From an uncultured Solobacterium sp. (GTDB taxonomy: Bacteria; Bacillota_I; Bacilli_A; Erysipelotrichales; Erysipelotrichaceae), in the NCBI GenBank assembly GCA_900547815.1, contig URHY01000025.1:1-26431 (forward strand): DNA of 26,431 nucleotides, in the 5' to 3' direction. The position numbers were made by a program, and so were the translations under genes. How positions within the stretch are numbered: the first letter of the stretch is position 1; the number at the start of each line of letters is the position of its first letter. Below the pieces are notes generated by a model. It saw only the letters and a list, made by a program, of their open reading frames with translations, did no database searches and was not told where the DNA came from. Shown in pieces: positions 1 through 6,667 of this stretch.

Positions 1-2
1 AA

Positions 3-203
3 AAAGACAAGGTTAAAAGGGCGCTAGCATATGCAGGCATAAACCAAACGAAAGCGGCTGAAGCGTTGGGGTACAGTCAAGCTAACTTTGCGATGAAAAT
101 AAAAAGAGAATCGTTAACAGATAAAGAAAAAGAAAAGCTTGCTAAAACGATGGGCGCAAAATACAAATGTTATTTTGAATTTGAAGACGGCACTAAAATA
201 TAA
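3..203 (+). CDS. Helix-turn-helix phage protein, C-terminal part (start outside window)
   Basis: An open frame runs from the left edge to a TAA at 201-203 and gives 66 residues. The start lies upstream of the window. The segment with AYAGINQTKAAEALGYSQAN has the spacing of a helix-turn-helix of the XRE/Cro or Fis-like kind: a Q-T-K-A-A-E-A-L helix, the G-Y-S turn, then a recognition helix. The C-terminus (FEFEDGTKI) is short and polar. Small DNA-binding proteins of this sort are common at the end of prophage early regions. The gene is followed at once by a terminator, so it ends an upstream transcript and is separate from the late genes. Its target is unknown. The frame and HTH are clear; the family is inferred by eye. 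Confidence 0.6.
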   Translation, partial: KDKVKRALAYAGINQTKAAEALGYSQANFAMKIKRESLTDKEKEKLAKTMGAKYKCYFEFEDGTKI

Positions 204-218
204 AACCGTCTTTTTTTT
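184..218 (+). terminator. Rho-independent terminator of the upstream (early) transcript
   Basis: AAGACGG (184-190) pairs perfectly with CCGTCTT (206-212), and the 3' arm runs into an uninterrupted T tract to 218. The hairpin overlaps the stop codon of the HTH gene, so early transcription should end here. Confidence 0.85.
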
Positions 219-301
219 ATGCTCATTTTTTTAAAAAGCTTTTATCTTTTCAAACGTGCACGCAAGCGCCTATTTATAAGGCTTTTAAGCGTGTTCGGTT
301 C

Positions 302-371
302 TAGTCTTATAAGATACAGTTATCAGACTAATAATATATACATGTATGGACGTTGTGGACGTCCTTTTTTT
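302..371 (+). ncRNA. Structured untranslated segment ending in a second terminator
   Basis: TAGTCT (302-307) pairs with AGACTA (325-330), and inside it GATA (313-316) pairs with TATC (321-324) around a CAGT loop. Downstream are a 10-bp palindrome ATACATGTAT (338-347) and a terminator hairpin GGACGT (348-353) / ACGTCC (359-364) followed by seven Ts (365-371). The segment lies between the early terminator at 184-218 and the cos-like block, with no good gene. It could be a small RNA or a leader with a conditional terminator. No promoter was identified with confidence, so the RNA itself is an inference; the terminator is well supported. Confidence 0.4.
348..371 (+). terminator. Rho-independent terminator in the intergenic region
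   Basis: A 6-bp stem GGACGT/ACGTCC with a 5-nt loop is followed directly by TTTTTTT. It would stop any transcript entering from 219-347 before it reaches the packaging-site region. Confidence 0.75.
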
Positions 372-478
372 GTGGGGGTTGCTTCAGTTCCGGGAAGACA
401 ATGGACGTATTGGAGTGTATGGAGTTGGTGCATATAATCCAATGTATTGGAGTGATGAAACGTTTATTGCATATATAA

Positions 479-498
479 GAACGTGCGCACGCGTTCTA
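479..498. repeat. Imperfect palindrome AGAACG...CGTTCT
   Basis: AGAACG (478/479 region) is mirrored by CGTTCT (about 492-497) around the GC-rich centre TGCGCACG, inside very AT-rich flanks. It has the form of a protein-binding site or a short hairpin, with no T tract after it. Function unknown. Confidence 0.35.
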
Positions 499-532
499 TT
501 AATACAGCTATGACCATGTTATGAAACAACGC

Positions 533-566
533 TTTCAACAATGCGTGTTGAAACATCTTTCAACAC
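533..566. repeat. Three alternating copies of TTTCAACA forming two perfect inverted repeats
   Basis: TTTCAACA (533-540) is inverted as TGTTGAAA (546-553). That same arm, extended to GTGTTGAAA (545-553), is inverted again as TTTCAACAC (558-566) across a 4-nt CATC spacer. The middle arm can pair with either neighbour, so as DNA this is a tandem operator-like array and as RNA a pair of exclusive hairpins. No T tract follows on either strand, which speaks against a terminator. It lies just upstream of the cos-like block. Confidence 0.6.
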
Positions 567-600
567 AACAATAAATATATGACAATCATATGACTAAAGC

Positions 601-780
601 CGTTAGCGGTGCGGTGTGATGGTAGCTGCATAGGTTTGATTTTTAACCCTGAAAGCGCCCAGGGCTGGGATCAGATCAGCAGATACCCCCCTATCTTTCG
701 GAAGTTTTTTGCGTTTTGGGGAACGGCGTGGGGAGTTTAAAAAAACTCGGTCATGCGCGTACGAGAGGGGGTAAAATCTG
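601..780. other. Candidate cos packaging site (GC-rich, non-coding)
   Basis: By hand count this block is about 51% G+C, against roughly one third in the surrounding genes. It carries symmetric elements: GCCC-A-GGGC (657-665), GATC-A-GATC (about 669-677), a CCCCCCT tract (686-692) mirrored by AGAGGGGGT (about 764-771), a GAGTTT/AAACTC hairpin (733-738/743-748) and the palindrome CGTACG (758-763). It lies directly upstream of HNH endonuclease plus TerS plus TerL. In HK97-like phages HNH proteins encoded next to the terminase are required for cos cleavage, and cos sites lie upstream of them. The nick positions cannot be read from the sequence. No open frame here looks like a gene. Confidence 0.55.
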
Positions 781-790
781 AATTTCTTCA

Positions 791-826
791 TTTTGTACAG
801 TGTACAAAGAAAAACCGTGATATTCT
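791..826 (+). promoter_or_regulatory. Putative late promoter: 18-bp palindromic element plus -10 box
   Basis: TTTTGTACAGTGTACAAA (791-808) contains a perfect 17-bp palindrome centred on G800. TATTCT (821-826) follows, preceded by TGA (818-820), which makes an extended -10 motif. There is no TTGACA at 17 bp; the palindrome takes the place of the -35. The identical 18 bases recur at 23701-23718 with TATTAT at exactly the same distance. I infer a binding site for a late-gene regulator, activator or repressor, that controls transcription of the whole morphogenesis module. Confidence 0.6.
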
Positions 827-901
827 GTAGTTGTGAAGATTGGAAAACATCTTCTAGGACAAACAAGGTAGTTCTTGGATTGTTTCATATTGTGCCCGTT
901 G

Positions 902-935
902 TGAAAAAGACCTGTGGAAACATGGGTCTTTTTCA
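902..935 (+). terminator. Strong leader hairpin with GAAA loop between late promoter and first late gene
   Basis: TGAAAAAGACC (902-912) is perfectly complementary to GGTCTTTTTCA (925-935). Inside, TGTG (913-916) and CATG (921-924) can also pair using G-U pairs, leaving a GAAA tetraloop (917-920). The stem is about 15 bp with its T run in the 3' arm, so it can act as a terminator in either direction. It sits about 70-100 nt after the putative late start site and about 78 nt before the HNH gene. An additional small hairpin, GAAGAT (835-840)/ATCTTC (849-854), lies at the predicted 5' end of the leader. Confidence 0.6.
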
Positions 936-1012
936 TATCACTGCATTCAAAGTGTTTACTGTTCATATTGTCGTCCTTTAAATCTGTTAACTAAAACTTT
1001 GAATGTAGCGAT

Positions 1013-1387
1013 ATGAAAAAATATTATGGTTCAGAAGCGACGAAAACGGGAGCTAGAAATTATGCTAGAAAATTCTACTCAAGCAAGGCTTGGGAAAAGA
1101 AAAGTAGAGCGTATAGAAAGGCGCATCCGCTTTGTGAAAGATGCTTAAAAAAAGGAATCTATACAAGGTCTACTTGTGTACATCACAAAGTGCACATTGA
1201 CCAGGATAACTATAGAGATATACACATTCTATTTGGTGATTCTAATTTGGAAGCATTGTGTGATTTATGTCATGCAGAGGAACATTCCAAACGCAAACCA
1301 TCTTTTGAGTTTGATGAAAATGGAATGCTTATAGGATGTGGAAGGGAGGATGATGAATGCAAAAAGGATCATGGAAAAAAAGAATAA
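1013..1387 (+). CDS. HNH homing-type endonuclease of the cos packaging machinery
   Basis: The 124-residue protein has the full HNH/beta-beta-alpha-metal layout: a zinc-binding C-E-R-C pair (residues 42-45), V-H-H-K with the catalytic histidine, N-L-E-A-L-C, then C-H-x-E-E-H. Length and order match the small phage HNH proteins encoded just before terminase, which work with TerL and portal in site-specific cos cutting. The N-terminus is basic (Lys/Arg-rich), consistent with DNA binding. The ATG at 1013 is preceded in frame by a stop at 992-994 and has only a weak ribosome-binding site, unlike the genes that follow. Its 3' end overlaps terS by 31 bases. It is the first gene of the late module. 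Confidence 0.9.
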   Translation: MKKYYGSEATKTGARNYARKFYSSKAWEKKSRAYRKAHPLCERCLKKGIYTRSTCVHHKVHIDQDNYRDIHILFGDSNLEALCDLCHAEEHSKRKPSFEFDENGMLIGCGREDDECKKDHGKKE

Positions 1388-1731
1388 ATTCTCAACTAGA
1401 AAATTTAGGTACATATTCCCCTGAATATTCGGTTGCGATTGATTCACTCGCAGATGCTCTAGCTCAATACGATTCAACAATGAAGCAATGGAGAGATTCA
1501 AGTAAAGCAAATGGTTTCAAAACATTACAGATGGTTGTTGAATACACGAACAAGGCTGGTGCGACGAATTTATCACGCTCACCATATTACATTATTACCG
1601 TTCAATTACGTGATCAGATCATGAAATACTGCAAAGAACTTGGCTTGTCACCTACTTCACTTTCAAAGACAACAGAAGTATCCGGAAAAAAGGGTGATGA
1701 ATTGGATGAGTTCATGAGCAGATTTAAATGA
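1357..1731 (+). CDS. terS: Terminase small subunit, P27-like
   Basis: This 124-residue, largely helical protein lies between the HNH nuclease and the large terminase. Its size, the mid-protein Y-x-x-x-x-Q-L-R-D-Q-I-M-x-Y-C-K-E-L-G-L-S-P helix and the polar tail fit the P27 family of small terminase subunits. Such proteins bind the packaging site and load it onto TerL. The start is set by GGGAGG (1344-1349) seven bases before ATG 1357, inside the end of the HNH gene. The stop overlaps the start of terL (ATGA), indicating coupled translation. A TerS with HNH partner supports cos rather than headful packaging. The family call is by length, position and sequence character. Confidence 0.85.
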   Translation: MQKGSWKKRINSQLENLGTYSPEYSVAIDSLADALAQYDSTMKQWRDSSKANGFKTLQMVVEYTNKAGATNLSRSPYYIITVQLRDQIMKYCKELGLSPTSLSKTTEVSGKKGDELDEFMSRFK

Positions 1732-3386
1732 AATATCTAGACATTTATAAAGAACGTATTAAATCGGGTGAAGATGTAGTTGGTAAGTGGATAAAGCTTA
1801 ATCTTCAATATGTTGAAAGAGGTTTAGCAAATGGAGATTTCTTCTATGATGAGAAGAAAGCAGAAATGCATATAGCGTTTATTGAAACGTTTTGTCACCA
1901 CGTAGAAGGAAAAACAACAAAAGTGAAGCTTGAGCCTTGGCAAAAATACTATATTGCATGCATATTTGGACTTGTTGATAAGAATGGAAAAAGGCAGTTT
2001 CGTGAAATACCAACTGTCATGGGCCGAAAACAAGGAAAATCATTTCTTTGTGCAGGTATTGAACTTGATGTTGGATTTACATCTGATGAAGCAGGTATGC
2101 AGATATACAATATAGCGCCAAAGTTAAAACAAGCGCAGATCATTTACAATGTTCTGTATCAAATGATGGAACACTCTAAAGCGTTGAGCCAAAGAGTAAA
2201 AAAACGTAGAACAGATATCTACATGAAACAGAATAACTGTAGATGGGAACCAATTGCCTTTGCATCTAAAAAATCAGACGGATTCAACCCATATTTGACA
2301 ATCTTTGATGAGTTTGCAGCCTGGGAAGGTGAAGCGGGTATGAAAATGTACAACGTTATGTTGTCGGCAGGTGGGGCAAGACCTGATCCACTTTATATTC
2401 CTGTAAGTACCGCAAACTATATTGATGAAGGATTATATGATGAATTATTTGTTCGTGGAACATCTGTTTTACTTGGTACGTCTGATGAAAAACAAATGTT
2501 GCCTTTCTTTTACATGATTGATGATATTCAAAAATGGGATGATCCTATTGAATTAAGAAAAGCAATGCCAAACCTTGGAATATCGGTTTCTTATGAATAT
2601 TTGCAGAATGAAATTTTAAAAGCACATAGCTCACCGACATATAAGGCAGAGTTTATAACAAAATATGCGAATATCAAACAGAATTCAACGGAAGCGTTAT
2701 TTAGTGCAGAAGATATTAACAAAGTTAAAGGTGAAGAACTTAGATTTGAAGATTTTGCACATACATATGCAGTTGGTGGAATTGACTTGTCACAAACAAC
2801 CGATTTAACAGCCGCATCTGTAGTTATACGAATTCAAGGCCATGACTACATATTTACTCATTTCTGGCTTCCAACATTAAAAATCAAGGAACTCGAGGAA
2901 AGAGACAAAATACCATATACAAGATTTATTCAATTGGGATATTTAAGTCCAAGTGGAGAAAACTTTGTACGGCATGAAGATGTAACGCAGTGGTTTGAAA
3001 TGTTGCGTAAGAAATACAAGATTTATTGTGTTGTCGTTGGATATGACCGTTATTCAGCTCAGTATCTTGTGGATGATATGAAGAAATACGGATACAAGAT
3101 GGATGATGTCATCCAGGGTACTAACCTTACACCGGTTATTAATGAATTTACAGGATATGTAAGAGATGGATTTGTTCATACAGGAACGAATGGACTTTTA
3201 CAAGCACATATGTCTAGTGTGGCATTAAAGAAAGTTGCGGAGGACAATCGTGTTCGCATGATTAAAACTGATCCAAGAAAACATATTGATGGATATGCAT
3301 CTGTTATTGATGCATATACAGTAAGACAAAAATGGTGGGATACATTTAAATACCGCCTTGAAAACAAGAAAAGGAAGGTGAATTAG
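1728..3386 (+). CDS. terL: Terminase large subunit (packaging ATPase and nuclease)
   Basis: The 552-residue protein has the two-domain build of Terminase_1 type large subunits. In the ATPase part, a Walker A-like GRKQGKS lies at residues 99-105 and Walker B LTIFDE at 190-195 with the D-E pair. In the C-terminal nuclease part, the first acidic residue is D353 in GGIDLSQTTD, a second motif is GYDRYSAQYLVDDM around residue 440, and the last is IDGYASVIDAY near residue 520, as expected for an RNase H-fold nuclease. It pumps DNA into the prohead and cuts concatemers with TerS and HNH. It starts with ATG 1728 overlapping terS by four bases and ends one base into the portal start codon. Confidence 0.95.
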   Translation: MKYLDIYKERIKSGEDVVGKWIKLNLQYVERGLANGDFFYDEKKAEMHIAFIETFCHHVEGKTTKVKLEPWQKYYIACIFGLVDKNGKRQFREIPTVMGRKQGKSFLCAGIELDVGFTSDEAGMQIYNIAPKLKQAQIIYNVLYQMMEHSKALSQRVKKRRTDIYMKQNNCRWEPIAFASKKSDGFNPYLTIFDEFAAWEGEAGMKMYNVMLSAGGARPDPLYIPVSTANYIDEGLYDELFVRGTSVLLGTSDEKQMLPFFYMIDDIQKWDDPIELRKAMPNLGISVSYEYLQNEILKAHSSPTYKAEFITKYANIKQNSTEALFSAEDINKVKGEELRFEDFAHTYAVGGIDLSQTTDLTAASVVIRIQGHDYIFTHFWLPTLKIKELEERDKIPYTRFIQLGYLSPSGENFVRHEDVTQWFEMLRKKYKIYCVVVGYDRYSAQYLVDDMKKYGYKMDDVIQGTNLTPVINEFTGYVRDGFVHTGTNGLLQAHMSSVALKKVAEDNRVRMIKTDPRKHIDGYASVIDAYTVRQKWWDTFKYRLENKKRKVN

Positions 3387-4669
3387 TGGCTAAAAGCAGA
3401 AGAAAAAGATTTGGCTTGCTAGGAAGTCTATTAGGATTCAATAAGCCAGCACCTAAACAAAATCAATTACATTCAATGTTTGCAAGCTTAGGTGGATATT
3501 CACCAGTGTATTCATCCTATGATGGTGGAATATATGAGATTGGACTATGCAGAGCATGTATCAATCGAATTGCTACATCATGTGGAAAGGCTTCACCGGA
3601 ACTGACAAACAAAGACTACAAAAGCAAGATATATAACTATTTGGTTAAGAAAAAGCCAAATCCTTATATGACAGCTAGTCAATTTTACAAAAGGCTGGCA
3701 ACTATATATTTTGCAGAAAACAATGCTTTCATTATTCCAATTGAAGATGAATATGGAATGATAAAAGGATTATGGCCTGCTGTTCCAAGTCAGTGTCAGT
3801 TAAAAGAAATCAATGGTGTAGTTTATATTTATTTTAATTTCATCTATGGCGAAACAAAATTGATTGAATACAGTAAAGTAGGACATCTAAGGCAAATGCA
3901 GTATAAAAATGATTACTTTGGTGATGTTAATGATGCATTTGATACAACAGCTAAATTGATGCTTGCTCAGGAAGAAGGAGCAATCAATGCGATCAAGTCG
4001 AGTTCTATTGTTCGATTCTTAGCTAAAATCTCAACGCCAATTGATGATGATGAAGACTATAAAGAGCAACAGAACTTACTCTTAAGAAATAACCTGAACA
4101 AAAATGAGACGGGTGTATTTCTTATTGATAATCGTTTTGATGAAGTAAAACCGATTGAAAGTAAACCATTATTAGTGGATGCCAAGCAGAAGCAAGCAAT
4201 TGAAAATAGTGTATACAGCTATTTTGGGATTAGTGAAGCTATTTTACAAAATAAATATAAACCTGATGAATGGAATGCATTTTACGAATCAATTATTGAA
4301 CCATTTTTTATTGAAGTTGGGGAAGTGTTGAGTGGAATGTTATATTCCGTAAATCAGATTATGAATGGTAGTGAAATCATTCTTACAAGCGATCGTTTAC
4401 AGTATGATTCAACACAGACAAAACTGAATGTTGCAACTCAAATGTTCGATAGAGGAATGATTGATACAAACGGAGCATTAAATATTATGAACAAAGCGCC
4501 TTTACCAGATGATGAAGGTAAGAAACGTTTTATTCGAGGTGAATACATCCAGGTAACTAAATCAAATCAAGGAGGAGTTAGTTACAATGGCAAAACCGAA
4601 CCACAGCAAAATCCAAATGCGCTCCATTCCGTTCCAGATGAACCCGGTGACGGAAAACAAACGGATTGA
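3386..4669 (+). CDS. Portal protein, HK97 family
   Basis: The 427-residue protein follows terL and precedes the prohead protease, the usual place for an HK97-type portal. The N-terminal half contains the typical GLCRACINRIATSCGKASPEL helix and KKPNPYMTASQFY segment that mark Phage_portal proteins. The region EAILQNKYKPDEWNAFY matches the conserved wing/stem part. Twelve copies would form the DNA gateway at one capsid vertex, bound by TerL during packaging and by the connector proteins after. The start is GTG 3386, with AGGAAGG upstream. The last 83 bases also encode the start of the protease in another frame, and its C-terminus is a polar Pro/Asp/Gly-rich tail that probably tolerates this. 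Confidence 0.92.
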   Translation: MAKSRRKRFGLLGSLLGFNKPAPKQNQLHSMFASLGGYSPVYSSYDGGIYEIGLCRACINRIATSCGKASPELTNKDYKSKIYNYLVKKKPNPYMTASQFYKRLATIYFAENNAFIIPIEDEYGMIKGLWPAVPSQCQLKEINGVVYIYFNFIYGETKLIEYSKVGHLRQMQYKNDYFGDVNDAFDTTAKLMLAQEEGAINAIKSSSIVRFLAKISTPIDDDEDYKEQQNLLLRNNLNKNETGVFLIDNRFDEVKPIESKPLLVDAKQKQAIENSVYSYFGISEAILQNKYKPDEWNAFYESIIEPFFIEVGEVLSGMLYSVNQIMNGSEIILTSDRLQYDSTQTKLNVATQMFDRGMIDTNGALNIMNKAPLPDDEGKKRFIRGEYIQVTKSNQGGVSYNGKTEPQQNPNALHSVPDEPGDGKQTD

Positions 4670-5198
4670 TACTCAATACTATGTTGAGGGATATGCCACA
4701 ACATTTGAACCTTATGTTCTTTATCGAGATTATCAAGGTAATGATGTATATGAGTTGATTGAGCGTTCAAGTTTGGATAACGCTGATATGAGTGATATCA
4801 TCTTCCAATTTGATCATGGAGGAATGGTATATGCACGTACAAGCAATGGTTCACTTATTGTTGAAGTAGATGAACATGGATTGTTTGTTGCAGCAGATTT
4901 AGGAAGAACAGAAGCTGCAAAACGTTTGTACGATAGTATTCAGGCAGGAATGGTTACTCAGATGTCATGGCGTTACATGGTGGATGAGGAATCATATGAT
5001 AGAGATACAAAAACGTGGACAACACGTAAAGTGTCAAAAATATATGATGTTTCAGCAGTGTCGATTCCTGCAAATGATCAAACATCCATTGAAGCAAGAG
5101 CAAAGTCTTTAATGGATGAAGAACGGGCTAAAAAAGAAAATGAAAAGAAACGAGAAAGACTGAGTTTGTTGTTGCAGATTAAGGAGGCTATTAATTAA
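4587..5198 (+). CDS. Prohead maturation protease, HK97/U35 family
   Basis: The protein is 203 residues long. The core has the family's YVEGYATTFEP opening, the catalytic His in FDHGG (H77) and the Ser in QMSWRY (S127), followed by KIYDVSAVSIPANDQT, the strand conserved near the domain end. The C-terminal 35 residues are a highly charged helix, probably a scaffold-like or self-removing tail. The enzyme cuts the N-terminal delta domain of the capsid protein during prohead maturation. GGAGGAG at 4571-4577 supports ATG 4587, which lies 83 bases inside the portal gene; a later ATG at 4617 (MRSIPF) would shorten the overlap but lacks such a site. The gene ends on the A of the capsid start codon. 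Confidence 0.9.
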   Translation: MAKPNHSKIQMRSIPFQMNPVTENKRIDTQYYVEGYATTFEPYVLYRDYQGNDVYELIERSSLDNADMSDIIFQFDHGGMVYARTSNGSLIVEVDEHGLFVAADLGRTEAAKRLYDSIQAGMVTQMSWRYMVDEESYDRDTKTWTTRKVSKIYDVSAVSIPANDQTSIEARAKSLMDEERAKKENEKKRERLSLLLQIKEAIN

Positions 5199-6511
5199 TG
5201 TTTACAGAGCAACAACTAGCAGCATTCAATGCAATGAATCACGAACAGATTCAAAAAAGATTTAAAGAAATTCAAGATGAGGTCAACAAAAACGATCCTA
5301 ATACAAACTTGGAAATGTTACAGGCGGAATTTGATATCTTACAAAAGCGTGACAAAGAGTTACAAGGCCAGGCTGCACAACGTCAAGCGTTCTTAGATAC
5401 TATGGCAAAATCTATTGAAGATGAAGAAGAAACTTTTGTTAAACAACAGGAACAAGCTCGTAGTAAAGGACATCCAACAATGCCAAAAGGATTGCCAGAA
5501 CGTAAAAAAGGAATGGAAGACGATATGGAATATCGTAGTGCATTCATGGAATTCGTTCAAAAAGGAAAACAGTCAGAAATCTTAAGACAACGTAGTGCAG
5601 AAGCAGGTGTGGCAGCTGATCTAGGTATTTTAATTCCTGAAACAATTGTTCAGAAAGTAATGACTGAATTAAGTAAATCACGTGGTTACTTATACAATGC
5701 GGTATTACATACTAATTTCCGTGGTGGTGTTAAATATCCTATCGGTTCATTCAAGGCTACATTTAAACGTATTACTGAAACGTCAGTGTCTGATCGTCAA
5801 AAGGCCGGTTCTGTTACTGAATTTGTACAATTTGGATATTTGATTGGTGAAATTCGTTTAGCTCGTACCTTACTACAAACAGTATTGACTGTAAATGCAT
5901 TCGAAACTGAATTAGCGAAAGTTATTGTAGAAGCTTATTTGGAAGCTATGGATCGTGAAATTTTAACAGGTCAATCTGAAAACAATGAGTGTGAAGGTAT
6001 TTTAACAGAAGCTAATAAAGTAAGTGGACGTATTAAAACAGATCACATTATTGAGTTTACAGCGGAAGAAATGAAAGATTGGAAATCATGGCAAACAAAA
6101 TTCTTTGCGAAGATTCCATTGTCAATGCGTAAATTAAAGCCAGAGTTCGTAATGACTCCTGCAACATATGAAGCAAACATTAAAACATTGGCTGATCAAA
6201 ATAATCGTCCTGTTTATGCAGAAACATTTAATCCTGTTGATGGTGCAGAACGCGCTACATTCAAAGCTAGAACTGTTAATTTTGTTGAAAATGATACGTT
6301 TAAAGATTTTGATGAAGCAAATAACGGTGAATATTTCGGAATGTATTGGGTAGGAAAAGAAGCCTATGCGATCAACTCAAATATGCAGTTTGGCGTTAAG
6401 AAGTACTGGGATTATGAAAAGAATGAGGAAGTAACTCAGGCATTAGTTATCAATGATGGTAAAGTATTAGATCCTCAATACATCTTCTTATTAAAAAAAA
6501 AAGTAGCTTAA
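5198..6511 (+). CDS. Major capsid protein, HK97 fold
   Basis: The zero-frame product is 437 residues. Residues about 1-115 form a Gln/Glu/Lys-rich coiled coil, the delta domain that acts as internal scaffold and is removed by the protease. From about residue 130 (AGVAADLGILIPETIVQKVM) the HK97 capsid fold begins, with GGVKYPIGSFKATFK (E-loop region) and FAKIPLSMRKLKPEFVMTPATY in the core. Start ATG 5198 overlaps the protease stop by one base, with AAGGAGG before it. The gene ends in a run of ten A residues (6493-6502) two codons before the stop, and the -1 frame after it stays open for 51 codons (see next entry). This fits a programmed frameshift giving a minor long form. Confidence 0.93.
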   Translation: MFTEQQLAAFNAMNHEQIQKRFKEIQDEVNKNDPNTNLEMLQAEFDILQKRDKELQGQAAQRQAFLDTMAKSIEDEEETFVKQQEQARSKGHPTMPKGLPERKKGMEDDMEYRSAFMEFVQKGKQSEILRQRSAEAGVAADLGILIPETIVQKVMTELSKSRGYLYNAVLHTNFRGGVKYPIGSFKATFKRITETSVSDRQKAGSVTEFVQFGYLIGEIRLARTLLQTVLTVNAFETELAKVIVEAYLEAMDREILTGQSENNECEGILTEANKVSGRIKTDHIIEFTAEEMKDWKSWQTKFFAKIPLSMRKLKPEFVMTPATYEANIKTLADQNNRPVYAETFNPVDGAERATFKARTVNFVENDTFKDFDEANNGEYFGMYWVGKEAYAINSNMQFGVKKYWDYEKNEEVTQALVINDGKVLDPQYIFLLKKKVA

Positions 6512-6657
6512 GCAATGGAGATGTTACGAAAGATGAAAGCCAAGCAGGAACACAATCATTAAATGATGAAGAACCTACTGAAACTGATGAAGAACCTATT
6601 CTATTAGATGATGAGCCTAAGAAAACCACTCGAAAAAGCAGTGCGAAGAAAGCTTAG
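6493..6657 (+). CDS. Frameshift-encoded C-terminal extension of the major capsid protein
   Basis: The zero-frame codons at the site are TTA AAA AAA AAA GTA GCT TAA, so an A-AAA-AAA heptamer sits in the right phase for -1 slippage. Reading in -1 from 6502 gives 51 codons to TAG 6655-6657 with no ATG, GTG or TTG that could start a separate gene. The added peptide is Ser/Asp/Glu/Thr-rich (SLNDEEPTETDEEP) and ends in a basic KKTTRKSSAKKA tail. The next gene starts only 10 bases later, so the open frame exactly fills the gap. Capsid proteins extended by frameshifting are known (T7 10A/10B; Listeria phage PSA). Alternatives are transcriptional slippage on A10, or an undercounted homopolymer, in which case the long form is the only form. 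Confidence 0.65.
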   Translation, partial: KKKSSLSNGDVTKDESQAGTQSLNDEEPTETDEEPILLDDEPKKTTRKSSAKKA

Positions 6658-6667
6658 GTGATAGATA

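Noticed and set aside
219..437. A 72-codon open frame on the + strand after the early terminator.
   Set aside because: No ribosome-binding site, it crosses a clear terminator and palindromes, and its Cys/Trp/Arg-rich composition is unlike any neighbour.
346..513. A 55-codon + frame containing a protein-like GVYGVGAYNPMYWSDETF stretch.
   Set aside because: It starts inside the terminator stem and lacks a ribosome-binding site; the protein-like look is not enough to call a gene, though a decayed gene fragment is possible.
603..966. Two open frames on the - strand over the cos-like block and leader.
   Set aside because: They lie opposite repeats and hairpins, have no ribosome-binding sites and run against every gene in the window.
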